Source of the DNA: Novosphingobium sp. 28-62-57
Lineage (GTDB): Bacteria; Pseudomonadota; Alphaproteobacteria; Sphingomonadales; Sphingomonadaceae
Direction of reading: 5' to 3'
Length of the DNA stretch: 64,000 nt
Assembly (NCBI GenBank): GCA_002256985.1
Contig: NCGO01000001.1
Location: 372,001 to 436,000, forward strand
The notes under the pieces are model-generated. The model made no database searches, was not told the DNA's origin, and saw nothing but the letters and a program-made list of their open reading frames with translations. A program made the position numbers and the translations under genes. Position 1 is the stretch's first letter, and every line of letters starts with the position of its first letter. Positions 7,945 to 17,338 of this stretch are shown in pieces.

Positions 7945-9165
7945 TCAGGCCGCGCGCTGCAGTTCCAGTTCCATGCGGTTCCAGATCTCGACCAGCGCCT
8001 CGGCCAGTTCGTCCATCATCGCCTCGGTGTGCGAAGGCCCCGGCGTGAAGCGCAGACGCTCCGTGCCGCGCGGGACGGTGGGGTAGTTGATCGGCTGAAC
8101 ATACACGCCGTATTCGGCGAGCAGGATGTCAGCGATCTTCTTGGCGCGCACCGGATCGCCCACCATCAGCGGCACGATATGCGTGGTCGATGGCATGACC
8201 GGCAGACCCTGATCGGCAAAGGCCTTCTTCAGGTAAGCCGCAGCGGCCTGCTGGCCTTCACGCTCTTCGCTTGATGCCTTGAGGTGGCGGACCGAGGCCA
8301 GCACGCCGGCCACGAGCACCGGAGAAAGCGAGGTGGTGAAGATGAAGCCCGGCGCGTAGGAACGGATCACATCGATGATCTTGCGATCCGCCGCAATGTA
8401 GCCGCCCATCACGCCGAACGCCTTGCCCAGCGTGCCCTCGATAATGTCAATGCGGTGCGCGGCTTCATCACGGTCAGTGATGCCGCCGCCGCGCGGGCCA
8501 TACATGCCAACAGCGTGAACCTCGTCGATATAGGTCAGCGCATTGTACTTTTCGGCCAAGTCGCAAATCGTGTGGATCGGCGCAACGTCGCCGTCCATCG
8601 AATAGACCGATTCGAACGCGATCAGCTTGGGCACGTTGGGATCGGTTTCGGCGAGCAGTTCTTCGAGATGCTCGACATCGTTGTGACGCCACACCTTCTT
8701 TTCTGCGCCCGAATTGCGGATGCCCGCGATCATGGATGCGTGGTTCAATTCATCGGAAAAGATCACGCAACCGGGGAGAATCTTGGCCAGCGTGGAGAGC
8801 GTGGCATCGTTCGACACATAGCCCGACGTGAACAGCAGCGCGCCTTCCTTGCCATGCAGGTCGGCCAGTTCAGCCTCAAGCTCGACGTGGTAATGCGTGT
8901 TGCCACCGATGTTGCGTGTGCCGCCAGAACCTGCGCCGACATTGTGCAGCGCTTCTTCCATCGCGGCGATCACCTTCGGGTGCTGGCCCATGGCAAGGTA
9001 ATCGTTCGAACACCACACGGTGATCGGCTTTGGCCCGTTGTGCCCGGCAAAGCAGCGCGCGTTCGGGTATGCGCCCTTGTTGCGCAGAATGTCGATGAAA
9101 ACCCGGTAACGGCCTTCGGAGTGTAGACGCTCGATCGCAGAATCAAAAACCTGGTCGTAATTCAC
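7945..9165 (-). CDS. hemA: 5-aminolevulinate synthase
   Basis: A 406-residue alpha-oxoamine synthase. The PLP lysine is K248 in GTLGKAFG, with DEVHAVG at 214-220 and the glycine-rich [10 protein letters not shown] near 78-87. It condenses glycine and succinyl-CoA to 5-aminolevulinate, the first step of haem synthesis by the C4 pathway typical of alphaproteobacteria. Length and sequence match full-length family members from start to end. The ATG at 9165 follows AGGAAGGAG. The leader contains a GAGACGC/GCGTCTC hairpin at 9187-9204. An intrinsic terminator follows. Confidence 0.97.
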   Translation of the reverse strand: MNYDQVFDSAIERLHSEGRYRVFIDILRNKGAYPNARCFAGHNGPKPITVWCSNDYLAMGQHPKVIAAMEEALHNVGAGSGGTRNIGGNTHYHVELEAELADLHGKEGALLFTSGYVSNDATLSTLAKILPGCVIFSDELNHASMIAGIRNSGAEKKVWRHNDVEHLEELLAETDPNVPKLIAFESVYSMDGDVAPIHTICDLAEKYNALTYIDEVHAVGMYGPRGGGITDRDEAAHRIDIIEGTLGKAFGVMGGYIAADRKIIDVIRSYAPGFIFTTSLSPVLVAGVLASVRHLKASSEEREGQQAAAAYLKKAFADQGLPVMPSTTHIVPLMVGDPVRAKKIADILLAEYGVYVQPINYPTVPRGTERLRFTPGPSHTEAMMDELAEALVEIWNRMELELQRAA

Positions 9166-9293
9166 CCCGCCGCTCCTTCCTGTAACAGAGACGCTTCCGC
9201 GTCTCCAGGGCCCGAACCTTTGGGCCTCCGGCGAATGGGCGGCTTTTACGCAGGTTCACTCTGCAATGCCAGTGTCATTTGGTGCCTGCGTGC

Positions 9294-10223
9294 TCACCGC
9301 TTGCCTTGATCCGCCGAGGCAGAGATGAGGCCCAACTTTTCGGTGTTGGCCGACAGCCAATCCGCATCGTGCGATGGTAGCATGACCAGCGCAGGATAGC
9401 GTTGGCGCAAGCTTTGCAGCCCTTTGACCCAGCCAATCACGGCAGGCCGATCTTCGGGTGCAAGAATGTCTGCCACCAGCCGTGAACGCGGGGTGCCATT
9501 TTCGAAGTTCGCCGCCAAAGACGCCGTGTCGCCCGTCAAAAGATACTCGCGGCCCGATGCCAGCCTGACATAGACCATCTGCGATGCCGGCGTGTGGCCG
9601 GGCGTCTGAATGACGACGACGCCGGGGGCAACGGCCTCAATCGGCGCGAGATTGCGGGTCTTGGCAATATGGCTTCCGTTTTCACGCCATAATGCATTGA
9701 TGCCGCCCAGCATTCCGGACGTGACCAGCGCCTTGGGCGATATGGCATCGAACTCCGGATGATCGAGGAACCTGCCGACATGATCGATGTGGGAGTGGGT
9801 AAACAGGATCTGCTCTGCCGCGCCCATCCAGCTGTCAACCTTGCGCATGGCTGCCGGATCATAGTCGGAATACCCCATCGCTTCGGCATCGGCAGGCGAA
9901 AGGCCAGTATCGACGACAATCCCACCCTTCGGCGTGGCGATCTGCCAGGCGACGATTCCCTCAGTTACCTGCCGCAAGCCCGTACCTGCGGCCAAAGAGG
10001 CTGATGGAATGCTGCGCGTTGCCAGAACCGCAAAGGTGATCCCGGTCGGCCTCTTGCCGGAAAGGCTATCAGCCTCTGCCCGCAAGGCTGGCAGATCGAT
10101 CTGCCGAGCGGCAATCCCGCCCGGCCCGGCGTTGACCAGCAGCCAGTAATAGGCAAGGCCAAGGCTGATCAGCAGCACGATGAGGACCTTCGAAAAACGG
10201 CTCACCGCCTGCACTCTCCCCAA
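9294..10223 (-). CDS. Membrane-anchored metallo-beta-lactamase-fold hydrolase
   Basis: A 309-residue MBL-fold protein. Residues 10-31 form one hydrophobic segment, likely a signal anchor that places the catalytic domain in the periplasm. The metal-binding motif HSHIDH is at 143-148, with further ligands expected in PGHTPAS, TGDTA and PSHDADW. The fold covers lactonases, thioesterases and beta-lactamases; the sequence looks closer to the lactonase-like group, but the substrate is not determined. It lies 15 bases downstream of murI on the same strand, so the two are probably cotranscribed. Confidence 0.82.
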   Translation of the reverse strand: MGRVQAVSRFSKVLIVLLISLGLAYYWLLVNAGPGGIAARQIDLPALRAEADSLSGKRPTGITFAVLATRSIPSASLAAGTGLRQVTEGIVAWQIATPKGGIVVDTGLSPADAEAMGYSDYDPAAMRKVDSWMGAAEQILFTHSHIDHVGRFLDHPEFDAISPKALVTSGMLGGINALWRENGSHIAKTRNLAPIEAVAPGVVVIQTPGHTPASQMVYVRLASGREYLLTGDTASLAANFENGTPRSRLVADILAPEDRPAVIGWVKGLQSLRQRYPALVMLPSHDADWLSANTEKLGLISASADQGKR

Positions 10224-10238
10224 CCTGTCAATCCGGGC

Positions 10239-11060
10239 TCAAAACAGCGCAATGCGGCCAATGCCATGCGCGGCAAGGCAAGGCTTTAGCCGGTCCACAT
10301 CGTTTCCGCCACGGGTGAACAGCCCAATATCCGCATCCTTGCGCTCCCACGGCTGGCCGTCTGTAAGATAGGCGATTCGCCGTGCGATACCATCAGAGCC
10401 ATCGACGAACGAAACGCCGGGACCAAAGGCCTGCGCCAGCTCGGCCTCAACCAGCGGGAAGTGCGTGCAAGCCAGCACGACCGTATCGATCCGATCACCG
10501 TCGGCCATCATGCTAAGGCTCTGAGCAGCTCTTGCAAACACCGCGGGATCCACCGGATCGCCCCGCAGCTTGGCCTCTGCAGCAGCCACAAGTTCAGGCG
10601 CGGCATGGCGCAGCAGCCGCTTGTCGGCGGCAAATTCCGCCTCCAGCCGGTCAACATAGCTTTGCCGGATCGTCGCCTCGGTGCCGAGCAGGCCGATCAC
10701 GCCGGTTTTCGTCATCGCCGCAGCCGGTTTGATCGCGGGCACGGTGCCGACAATCGGCACTTCCAGAACCTCGCGCACCGATGCCAGCGCGATGGTTGAG
10801 GCGGTGTTGCAGGCGATGCACACCAGCCGAGGCCGCAGACGTTCGGTCAATCGGCCCAGCAAGCCAGAAACGCGCGCCGCAATCTGCGCCTCGGTCTTGT
10901 CGCCATAGGGCAGGCCGGCGTTGTCTGCCACATAGATCACCGGAGCCTGAGGCAGCAGCAAGCGCACCTTGCGCAGGACGGACAGCCCACCAACTCCCGA
11001 ATCGAACAGGAGCAACGGAGCCGTAGGATCGACAGGCAAAGGGAAGGGCGCAGCGGTCAT
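10239..11060 (-). CDS. murI: Glutamate racemase
   Basis: A 273-residue cofactor-independent racemase that supplies D-glutamate for peptidoglycan. FDSGVGGLSVL is at 19-29, the first catalytic cysteine C84 in CNTAST and the second C198 in ACTHFP, so both acid/base cysteines are intact. Its length is normal for the family. It is divergent from plsY, with 83 bases between the starts, and precedes the MBL-fold gene in a likely two-gene operon. Confidence 0.96.
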   Translation of the reverse strand: MTAAPFPLPVDPTAPLLLFDSGVGGLSVLRKVRLLLPQAPVIYVADNAGLPYGDKTEAQIAARVSGLLGRLTERLRPRLVCIACNTASTIALASVREVLEVPIVGTVPAIKPAAAMTKTGVIGLLGTEATIRQSYVDRLEAEFAADKRLLRHAAPELVAAAEAKLRGDPVDPAVFARAAQSLSMMADGDRIDTVVLACTHFPLVEAELAQAFGPGVSFVDGSDGIARRIAYLTDGQPWERKDADIGLFTRGGNDVDRLKPCLAAHGIGRIALF

Positions 11061-11143
11061 GTGCGAAGGCTTGTATCGGTAATGGCGGCAAAATGGGAAG
11101 TGGCCTCTTTCGTTTATGCCGTGGTTGCGGATATGAGCGGGGT

Positions 11144-11725
11144 GTGGATACGATCTTGCCCCTTCTCGTTGGCTACTTTCTGGGCTCGGTGCCCTTTGGC
11201 CTCATCCTCACCCGGCTGACCGGCGGAGGGGATCTTCGCGCCATCGGATCCGGAAACATCGGCGCCACCAATGTGCTGCGCACCGGCAAGAAGGGGGTCG
11301 CTGCGGCAACGCTGCTGCTCGACATGGGCAAGGGCCTCGCAGCAGTCTTGATCGTACGGCATGTCTGGCCCGGCGGTGAAGCGCTGGCCGCGCTTGCGGC
11401 GGTGCTGGGCCATTGCTTCCCGCTCTGGCTGAAGTTCAAGGGCGGCAAAGGCGTGGCCACGATGATGGGCATCTCGCTCGGCCTCGCCTGGCCGATTGGC
11501 CTTGCTTATGCCGTGGTTTGGCTGGGTGTGCTGTTTAGCAGCCGCATTTCCTCGCTCGGCGGCATGTCCGCGGCCATCGCAGCGCCAGTGGCGGCTGCGC
11601 TCACCGGACACGCGGCCTATGCGCCAGTTCTGGCACTGCTGGCGCTGCTGGTCCTGTTCCTGCACCGCGAAAACATCGCCCGCCTGCGCGCTGGCACCGA
11701 ACCAAAGGTCGGCAGCAAAAAGTGA
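11144..11725 (+). CDS. plsY: Acyl-phosphate:glycerol-3-phosphate acyltransferase
   Basis: An integral membrane acyltransferase of 193 residues that transfers the acyl group of acyl-phosphate to glycerol-3-phosphate, starting phospholipid synthesis. The three PlsY signatures are present: GSVPFGL near the N-terminus, GSGNIGATNVLR, and GHCFP followed by KGGKGVAT. Several hydrophobic helices lie between them. The GTG at 11144 is chosen because the protein then begins just before the first membrane helix and has GAGCGGGG upstream. Its stop overlaps the GTG start of dprA (GTGA). Confidence 0.93.
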   Translation: MDTILPLLVGYFLGSVPFGLILTRLTGGGDLRAIGSGNIGATNVLRTGKKGVAAATLLLDMGKGLAAVLIVRHVWPGGEALAALAAVLGHCFPLWLKFKGGKGVATMMGISLGLAWPIGLAYAVVWLGVLFSSRISSLGGMSAAIAAPVAAALTGHAAYAPVLALLALLVLFLHRENIARLRAGTEPKVGSKK

Positions 11726-12858
11726 CCGTCGCCGCGCCATCTGCGCTGTCGCGCGATGAAGCGTTCTCGCGCATTCGGCTGCTGCGCTCGCCGAACATCG
11801 GCCCGGTCAGCTACAACCAGTTGCTGCGCCGCTTCGGCACCGCATCAGCCGCGCTCGATGCCTTGCCAGACTTGGCGGCAAGGGGTGGGGCACCCTATCG
11901 GCCAGCGGCGGCAGACCGGATCGAGGCTGAAGTGGCCGCCGTTCGCAAGGCAGGCGCGCGCTATCTTTTCCACGATGGGCCGGATTATCCGGCGCTCCTG
12001 TCTGCGCTGGAAAACCCGCCGCCGATTCTTACAGTGCGCGGCGATGCAGCGCTGCTGGCCCGCCCTTCGGTCGCTGTAGTCGGCGCGCGCAATGCCTCGG
12101 CCGCTGCGGTCAAGCTGTCGCGCGATTTCGCCACGGCGCTGGCCGGGCATGGCTATGCGGTGATTTCCGGTCTGGCGCGCGGCATCGATGCGGCGGCCCA
12201 TCGCGGAGCCTTGGCTGGCATGGCCGATGGCGGGGGCACGGTGGGCGTGATCGCCAGCGGGATCGACATTGCCTATCCGCCAGAGAACGCCGAACTGCAG
12301 GAACAGGTCGCAAGCGAAGGCCTGCTGATCGCCGAAATGCCCCCGGGGACCGAGCCTTTGGCCCGCCACTTCCCGCACCGCAACCGCATCATCGCAGGCC
12401 TCGCCACCGGCACGCTGGTGGTGGAGGCCGCGCCCAAATCAGGCTCGCTGATCACGGCCCGGCTGGCGGCGGAGGCAGGGCGCGAAGTCATGGCAATCCC
12501 CGGCTCCCCGCTCGACAGCCGCTCCCACGGCTGCAACCAGCTGATCCGCGAGGGAGCCATCCTTGTCCAGTCTCCTGATGACGTGATTGAACTGCTCGTC
12601 GGTTTTGAGGGGCGGCCACGCTCAACCTTTCGCGAGGGGGGATCTGCTTTTGCGCCCGATGCTGGCTCCGATGCAGACGGATTTGCCGCCGAACCGGTCG
12701 ACATGTCCGGCCTGCTCACCCTCGCCCCGATTGGTGTGGACGAATTGATCCGCCAAAGCGGGGTGAGTGCAGGGGCCGTGCAGATGGCATTGCTGGAACT
12801 CGAACTCGCAGGCAGGCTTGTGCGTCATGCGGGCGGGCGGGTCAGCTTGTCGGCGTAA
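11722..12858 (+). CDS. dprA: DNA-processing protein A
   Basis: A 378-residue DprA/Smf protein that binds incoming single-stranded DNA and loads RecA during transformation. The Rossmann-like core is recognisable by VAVVGARNAS, SGLARGIDAAAH and the PHRNRIIAG segment. An N-terminal helix-hairpin region and a C-terminal winged-helix (DprA_WH) domain flank it. It starts at GTG 11722, overlapping the plsY stop by four bases, which implies translational coupling. It is followed 120 bases later by topA, a frequent neighbour in alphaproteobacteria. Confidence 0.95.
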   Translation: MTVAAPSALSRDEAFSRIRLLRSPNIGPVSYNQLLRRFGTASAALDALPDLAARGGAPYRPAAADRIEAEVAAVRKAGARYLFHDGPDYPALLSALENPPPILTVRGDAALLARPSVAVVGARNASAAAVKLSRDFATALAGHGYAVISGLARGIDAAAHRGALAGMADGGGTVGVIASGIDIAYPPENAELQEQVASEGLLIAEMPPGTEPLARHFPHRNRIIAGLATGTLVVEAAPKSGSLITARLAAEAGREVMAIPGSPLDSRSHGCNQLIREGAILVQSPDDVIELLVGFEGRPRSTFREGGSAFAPDAGSDADGFAAEPVDMSGLLTLAPIGVDELIRQSGVSAGAVQMALLELELAGRLVRHAGGRVSLSA

Positions 12859-12978
12859 TCACCTATCGCGCTCCCTCCCCGAACGGGCGCTTGACGAAAG
12901 GCTTTGAAACTCCCCACCCTCGCGCACACGCATACACACATGTGCACGTAAGGCACGTAAGGACTGTTTTTTCAGATC

Positions 12979-15609
12979 ATGCAGCTTGTCATTGTTGAAT
13001 CACCGGCCAAGGCCAAGACCATCGAGAAGTACCTTGGCCCCGGCTACAAGGTCCTCGCCTCCTACGGTCACATCCGCGATCTCCCGGCCAAGGACGGCTC
13101 GGTCCGCCCGGACGAAGACTTCGCGATGGATTGGGAAATGTATGGCGACAAGACCTCGCGGGTCAAGGCGATCACCGATGCCGCCAAAGATGCCGACCGC
13201 TTGATTCTGGCAACTGACCCTGATCGTGAGGGGGAGGCAATTTCTTGGCACGTCAGGGAGTTGCTGAAGAAACGTAAGGTTCTTCCTAAAGAGGTTGAGC
13301 GGGTAACCTTCAACGCTATTACCAAGCAGACCGTGACCGATGCGATGAAACGGCCACGCGAACTCGATCAGGATCTGATCGATGCCTATCTGGCCCGGCG
13401 CGCGCTCGATTACCTGTTTGGCTTCACGCTATCGCCCGTGCTCTGGCGAAAGCTGCCAGGCGCGAAGTCGGCAGGCCGCGTCCAATCGGTCGCGCTGCGG
13501 CTGATCGTGCAGCGCGAACGCGAGATCGAACTGTTCTGCGCGCAGGAATACTGGTCGGTCATCGCAAGGCTCGAACAGCACGGCACCGAATTTGCCGCGC
13601 GTCTGGTAAAATTCGATGGGCAAAAGCTCGATAAGCTGACACTGGGCGATGAAGGTTCTGCGCTGAAGGCCAAGGCTGTGGTCGAAGCGGGCACCTTCCG
13701 CGTGGAGGAGGTGGAAACCAAGCCGACCAAGCGCAATCCCTATCCCCCGTTCACCACCTCAACCCTGCAACAGGAAGCCGCGCGCAAGCTGGGCTTTTCG
13801 GCCAGCCACACGATGCGCGTGGCGCAGTCGCTCTATGAGGCGGGCGCAATCACTTACATGCGCACCGATGGCGTGCAGATGGACCCGAGCGCCATTTCCG
13901 CTGCACGCAAAGCCATTTCTGACCGCTATGATGGGCACTACCTTCCCGAAAAACCCCGTCATTACGAGACGAAAGCCAAGAATGCTCAGGAAGCACATGA
14001 AGCGATCCGGCCAACCGAATTCACCAAGGACCGCTATGGTTCGGGCGATGAAGCGCGACTTTATGACTTGATCTTCAAGCGCGCGATGGCCAGCCAGATG
14101 GCCTCTGCCAATATCGAGCGCACCAGCGTGACCTTGCGCGATGGCACCGGCAAGCATGAGTTGCGCGCCACTGGCCAAGTGGTGAAATTCCCGGGTTTTC
14201 TGGCTGTTTACGAAGAAGGCCGCGACCAGAAGTCCGACAATGACGACGAGGACGCAAACCTGCTTCCTGCGCTGGCCAAGGGTGATACCCCGGCCAAGCG
14301 CGGCGTCGATGCCACGCAGCACTTCACGCAGCCGCCCCCGCGCTATTCGGAAGCCAGTCTGGTCAAGCGGCTTGAGGAACTGGGCATCGGGCGTCCATCT
14401 ACGTATGCGGCCACGCTGCAGGTGCTGAAGGACCGGAACTACGTCAGGACCGAGAAAAACCGTTTCTTTGCAGAAGAATCCGGCCGACTTCTCACATCGT
14501 TTCTCGAACGTTTCTTTGCCCGCTACGTCGCCTATGAATTTACCGCCGGGATGGAGGATGAACTCGATGACGTGTCCGGTGGACGCGCGGAGTGGAAGGT
14601 CGTGCTCGCCGCGTTCTGGCGCGATTTCAAGCCCAAGTCCGATGAGGTGATGGAGAAGAAGCCCAGCGAGGTGACGGCCGAGCTGGACGAATTCCTGTCC
14701 GATTACCTGTTCCCCCCGCGCGATGATGGCTCTGACCCGCGTCTGTGCCCGAAGTGCGAGGCAGGGCGCCTGTCGCTGCGTGGCGGGCGCTATGGGGCGT
14801 TCGTGGCGTGCTCGAACTATCCCGAGTGCAAATATACCCGAAAATTTGCCCAGCCCGGCGGCGCTGAAGGCGATGGCGGCGAAGACGGCGTCTTGGGCAA
14901 GGATCCCGTCAGCGGGCTTGATGTGGTGCGCAAGGCGGGCCGCTTCGGCCCTTATGTCCAGTTGGGCGAAGGCGGCGAAGCCAAGCGCGCCTCCATTCCC
15001 AAGGATATTGGCGAACTCGATCTCGAATGGGCGCTGAAGCTGCTGTCCCTGCCGCGCGAGGTTGGGGTCCATCCTGAAACCGCCAAGCCGATCACTGCCA
15101 GTATTGGCCGCTATGGCCCATATCTGGCGCACAACAGCAAGTACGCGCGGCTCAAATCCACCGCCGAGGTGTTCGAAACCGGCATGAATGCTGCCGTGAT
15201 GCTGCTGGCCGCGGCTGCCGCTGGGGCAGGGGCGCGCGGCAATCGCGCCGCCGCCGAACCGCTCAAGGTCCTTGGCGCGCATCCGGTAACCGGCGGTGAA
15301 ATCAAGCTGATGGCGGGGCGGTATGGCCCTTATGTTACCGATGGCACGACCAATGCCACGCTGCCCAAGGACAAACAGCCCGAAGCGCTAACGCCAGAAG
15401 AGGCTATCGCGCTGATCGATGAACGCGCCGCCAAAGGCCCGCCAAAGGGGAAGAAGGCCGCCAAGAAGGCCTCAGCCAAGAAGGCTCCCGCCAAAAAGGC
15501 AGCGGTCAAGCCAGCTACTGAAAAGCCAGCTACTGAAAAGAAGGCCCCTGCGAAGAAGGCGCCTGCAAAGAAGGCGGCAGCCAAGAAAGCCCCCAAGCCT
15601 GCTGAATGA
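12979..15609 (+). CDS. topA: DNA topoisomerase I
   Basis: A type IA topoisomerase of 876 residues that relaxes negative supercoils. The TOPRIM domain starts with VESPAKAKT and has TDPDREGEAISWH near 76-88. The active-site tyrosine is Y293 in ITYMRTDG. A four-cysteine zinc ribbon (CPKCEAG to YPEC) lies near 590-618, then further zinc-ribbon-like repeats lacking cysteines. The last 50 or so residues are a lysine/alanine-rich tail of the histone H1 type, probably a DNA-binding extension. Within the TOPRIM codons at 13200-13330, codon choice shifts abruptly towards GAG, CGT, CCT and ATT. A perfect 15-bp hairpin follows. Confidence 0.97.
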   Translation: MQLVIVESPAKAKTIEKYLGPGYKVLASYGHIRDLPAKDGSVRPDEDFAMDWEMYGDKTSRVKAITDAAKDADRLILATDPDREGEAISWHVRELLKKRKVLPKEVERVTFNAITKQTVTDAMKRPRELDQDLIDAYLARRALDYLFGFTLSPVLWRKLPGAKSAGRVQSVALRLIVQREREIELFCAQEYWSVIARLEQHGTEFAARLVKFDGQKLDKLTLGDEGSALKAKAVVEAGTFRVEEVETKPTKRNPYPPFTTSTLQQEAARKLGFSASHTMRVAQSLYEAGAITYMRTDGVQMDPSAISAARKAISDRYDGHYLPEKPRHYETKAKNAQEAHEAIRPTEFTKDRYGSGDEARLYDLIFKRAMASQMASANIERTSVTLRDGTGKHELRATGQVVKFPGFLAVYEEGRDQKSDNDDEDANLLPALAKGDTPAKRGVDATQHFTQPPPRYSEASLVKRLEELGIGRPSTYAATLQVLKDRNYVRTEKNRFFAEESGRLLTSFLERFFARYVAYEFTAGMEDELDDVSGGRAEWKVVLAAFWRDFKPKSDEVMEKKPSEVTAELDEFLSDYLFPPRDDGSDPRLCPKCEAGRLSLRGGRYGAFVACSNYPECKYTRKFAQPGGAEGDGGEDGVLGKDPVSGLDVVRKAGRFGPYVQLGEGGEAKRASIPKDIGELDLEWALKLLSLPREVGVHPETAKPITASIGRYGPYLAHNSKYARLKSTAEVFETGMNAAVMLLAAAAAGAGARGNRAAAEPLKVLGAHPVTGGEIKLMAGRYGPYVTDGTTNATLPKDKQPEALTPEEAIALIDERAAKGPPKGKKAAKKASAKKAPAKKAAVKPATEKPATEKKAPAKKAPAKKAAAKKAPKPAE

Positions 15610-15610
15610 A

Positions 15611-15646
15611 CTTTACCGGCCGCGGTTAGCGCCGCGGCCGGTAAAG
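15611..15646. terminator. Bidirectional hairpin shared by topA and the glycosyltransferase gene
   Basis: A perfect 15-bp stem, CTTTACCGGCCGCGG (15611-15625) with its complement at 15632-15646, closes a 6-base loop. Most of the right arm encodes the last residues of the leftward glycosyltransferase, whose stop codon is in the loop. No long T-run follows on either side. Confidence 0.7.
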
Positions 15647-17170
15647 CCAGTATTCTTTGTTGCCCAATGGCACCCGCGCATAGCGAACGTAATCGTGGAC
15701 AAGCCCAGCCTTGATCATCGCGCGCGTTTCCATGTTCGGCAGGTAAAGCGTGTGCTTGTCGCCGCGCATCACGATGACATCGGGCTTGGTTGCCAGCACG
15801 CGGCGAACTTCGGCTGCTGGATCGACACCGATGGCCGGGGCTTCGACATAAGTATTGAGATGGTTGGGAAAGGTCCAACGTGTGGGCAGGCAAGTGTTGG
15901 TGGTGCGATAGAACGCCATTTCGCCTTCGTAGATGAACAGGCAGCCGCCATGCATTTCCTGCCGGATCATCGCGTCCATGGCCGCGAACTGGCGGGTTGA
16001 GCCATGCTGCTTCCATTGGTAACCCATAACGAACAGACCCGCGATGGCGGCAAACCCCAGCAGAAGCCTGCCATACCAGCGCTCTTGCGGCTTTGATCGC
16101 GACAAGGCGGGCGCTGCCAGGATCGCCAATGGCATGAGCAGCGGCGCCACATAATGATCGTACCACGTGCCAAAGCTGAGGAACCCGATGCCCGCGGCAA
16201 TGGCCCAAAGCGTGATCACGCGGTGTGCGGTACGCGTTTCCCGGCTCGTGGTGCTGAATTTGCGCGAGGCATGGAAAATCGCCAACCAGAATGGCGTAAG
16301 CGCCGCGACTTCCTTGGTCAGCCGCCAGTATGATTTCCAACCATCTGATTCCTTGTCGAAAATCGAGATGAAATTGGCATAGAGAAACGCCTCGGCCTCA
16401 CCAATATGAGCAAACCATGCCAGCGCCGCAGCCGTGGGCAACAGCGCAAGGGCCATCCACAAGAGGCCGATGCCCAGCAGACGCCGAAAGCTCCACACAT
16501 CGGCAAAACCGCGGGAGAGCAGGATCAGGCCAAAGGCCGCGCCTTCAAACACAACGGTATATTTGATCTGGATGGCCAGCCCCAGCAGCAGCATGATCAA
16601 GCTGCCGCGCCAGATCAACGCCTTGTCCTCGCTGCGTTTTACGCCTTCGACCACACCCCACGCGGCCATGGCCACCAGCAGGTTATAAAAGACCGGCGCT
16701 TGGCCCATGCCCGCGTTGAAGGCGGGCATGAACAGAATGTAGACGGCCCCAGCTTGCCACGCAGCGGCAGGAGGGGCGATCTCCCGGGCGATGCGGGTGA
16801 TGACCATGGCGGTGCAGGTAAACGCCATGCCTGCGCCAAACTGGTACGCCAGCACGGGATCGATCGGCAACGCAACCAAGGCTTTGTAAAGCAGGAACAA
16901 GCCGATCGGCTTGCGGTCCCAGATGTCGATGTATGGGATGGCCCCGTCTTGCATGCGCTGGGCGACGAACAGATAGAACTGTTCATCGATATGGACCACC
17001 GGGTTGCCGAACAGGAAGCTGCGGGTAATTGCAAAAAGTAAAAGGAAACCAGCAGCTTCGATCAACCAGCGGGGAATACCCACTGTTTGTAGTATTGCTC
17101 CGCCACTATACCATCGAGCAGGCTGAGGGCTTACTGCGGCAGTGGCCAGAACGCCGCCCGTTTCGCTCAT
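15626..17170 (-). CDS. Polytopic membrane glycosyltransferase, GT39/ArnT-like
   Basis: A 514-residue protein with many hydrophobic helices. An acidic motif (HIDEQFYL, near 80-87) follows the first helix, as expected of the GT-C fold family (GT39/GT83, PF13231) that uses polyprenyl-phosphate sugars. A soluble C-terminal domain of about 130 residues follows the helices. It probably glycosylates a lipid or protein on the outer face of the inner membrane; the acceptor is unknown. The last codons overlap the hairpin shared with topA. A short palindrome, AACGGAC/GTCCGTT, at 17206-17224 lies upstream and may be an operator. Confidence 0.8.
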   Translation of the reverse strand: MSETGGVLATAAVSPQPARWYSGGAILQTVGIPRWLIEAAGFLLLFAITRSFLFGNPVVHIDEQFYLFVAQRMQDGAIPYIDIWDRKPIGLFLLYKALVALPIDPVLAYQFGAGMAFTCTAMVITRIAREIAPPAAAWQAGAVYILFMPAFNAGMGQAPVFYNLLVAMAAWGVVEGVKRSEDKALIWRGSLIMLLLGLAIQIKYTVVFEGAAFGLILLSRGFADVWSFRRLLGIGLLWMALALLPTAAALAWFAHIGEAEAFLYANFISIFDKESDGWKSYWRLTKEVAALTPFWLAIFHASRKFSTTSRETRTAHRVITLWAIAAGIGFLSFGTWYDHYVAPLLMPLAILAAPALSRSKPQERWYGRLLLGFAAIAGLFVMGYQWKQHGSTRQFAAMDAMIRQEMHGGCLFIYEGEMAFYRTTNTCLPTRWTFPNHLNTYVEAPAIGVDPAAEVRRVLATKPDVIVMRGDKHTLYLPNMETRAMIKAGLVHDYVRYARVPLGNKEYWLYRPRR

Positions 17171-17205
17171 GCTTGCACTCCGTCCACTGTTGCACCCGGG
17201 ACGTT

Positions 17206-17224
17206 AACGGACAAGCTGTCCGTT
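17206..17224. promoter_or_regulatory. Short palindrome upstream of the glycosyltransferase
   Basis: AACGGAC and GTCCGTT are separated by AAGCT, in the 168-base interval between the glycosyltransferase start and the SGNH hydrolase stop. It resembles a dimer-binding operator but has no other support. Confidence 0.3.
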
Positions 17225-17338
17225 CCCTTCGCATGACTGCCCGCTGGGCGTATTAGAAACAGCACGTTTCGTCTGCAAGGGTCTACCGCAGTTGCGAAGA
17301 GGTTGCGGCAGGCCGTTGCTTAACGACGACGGTCTGCT

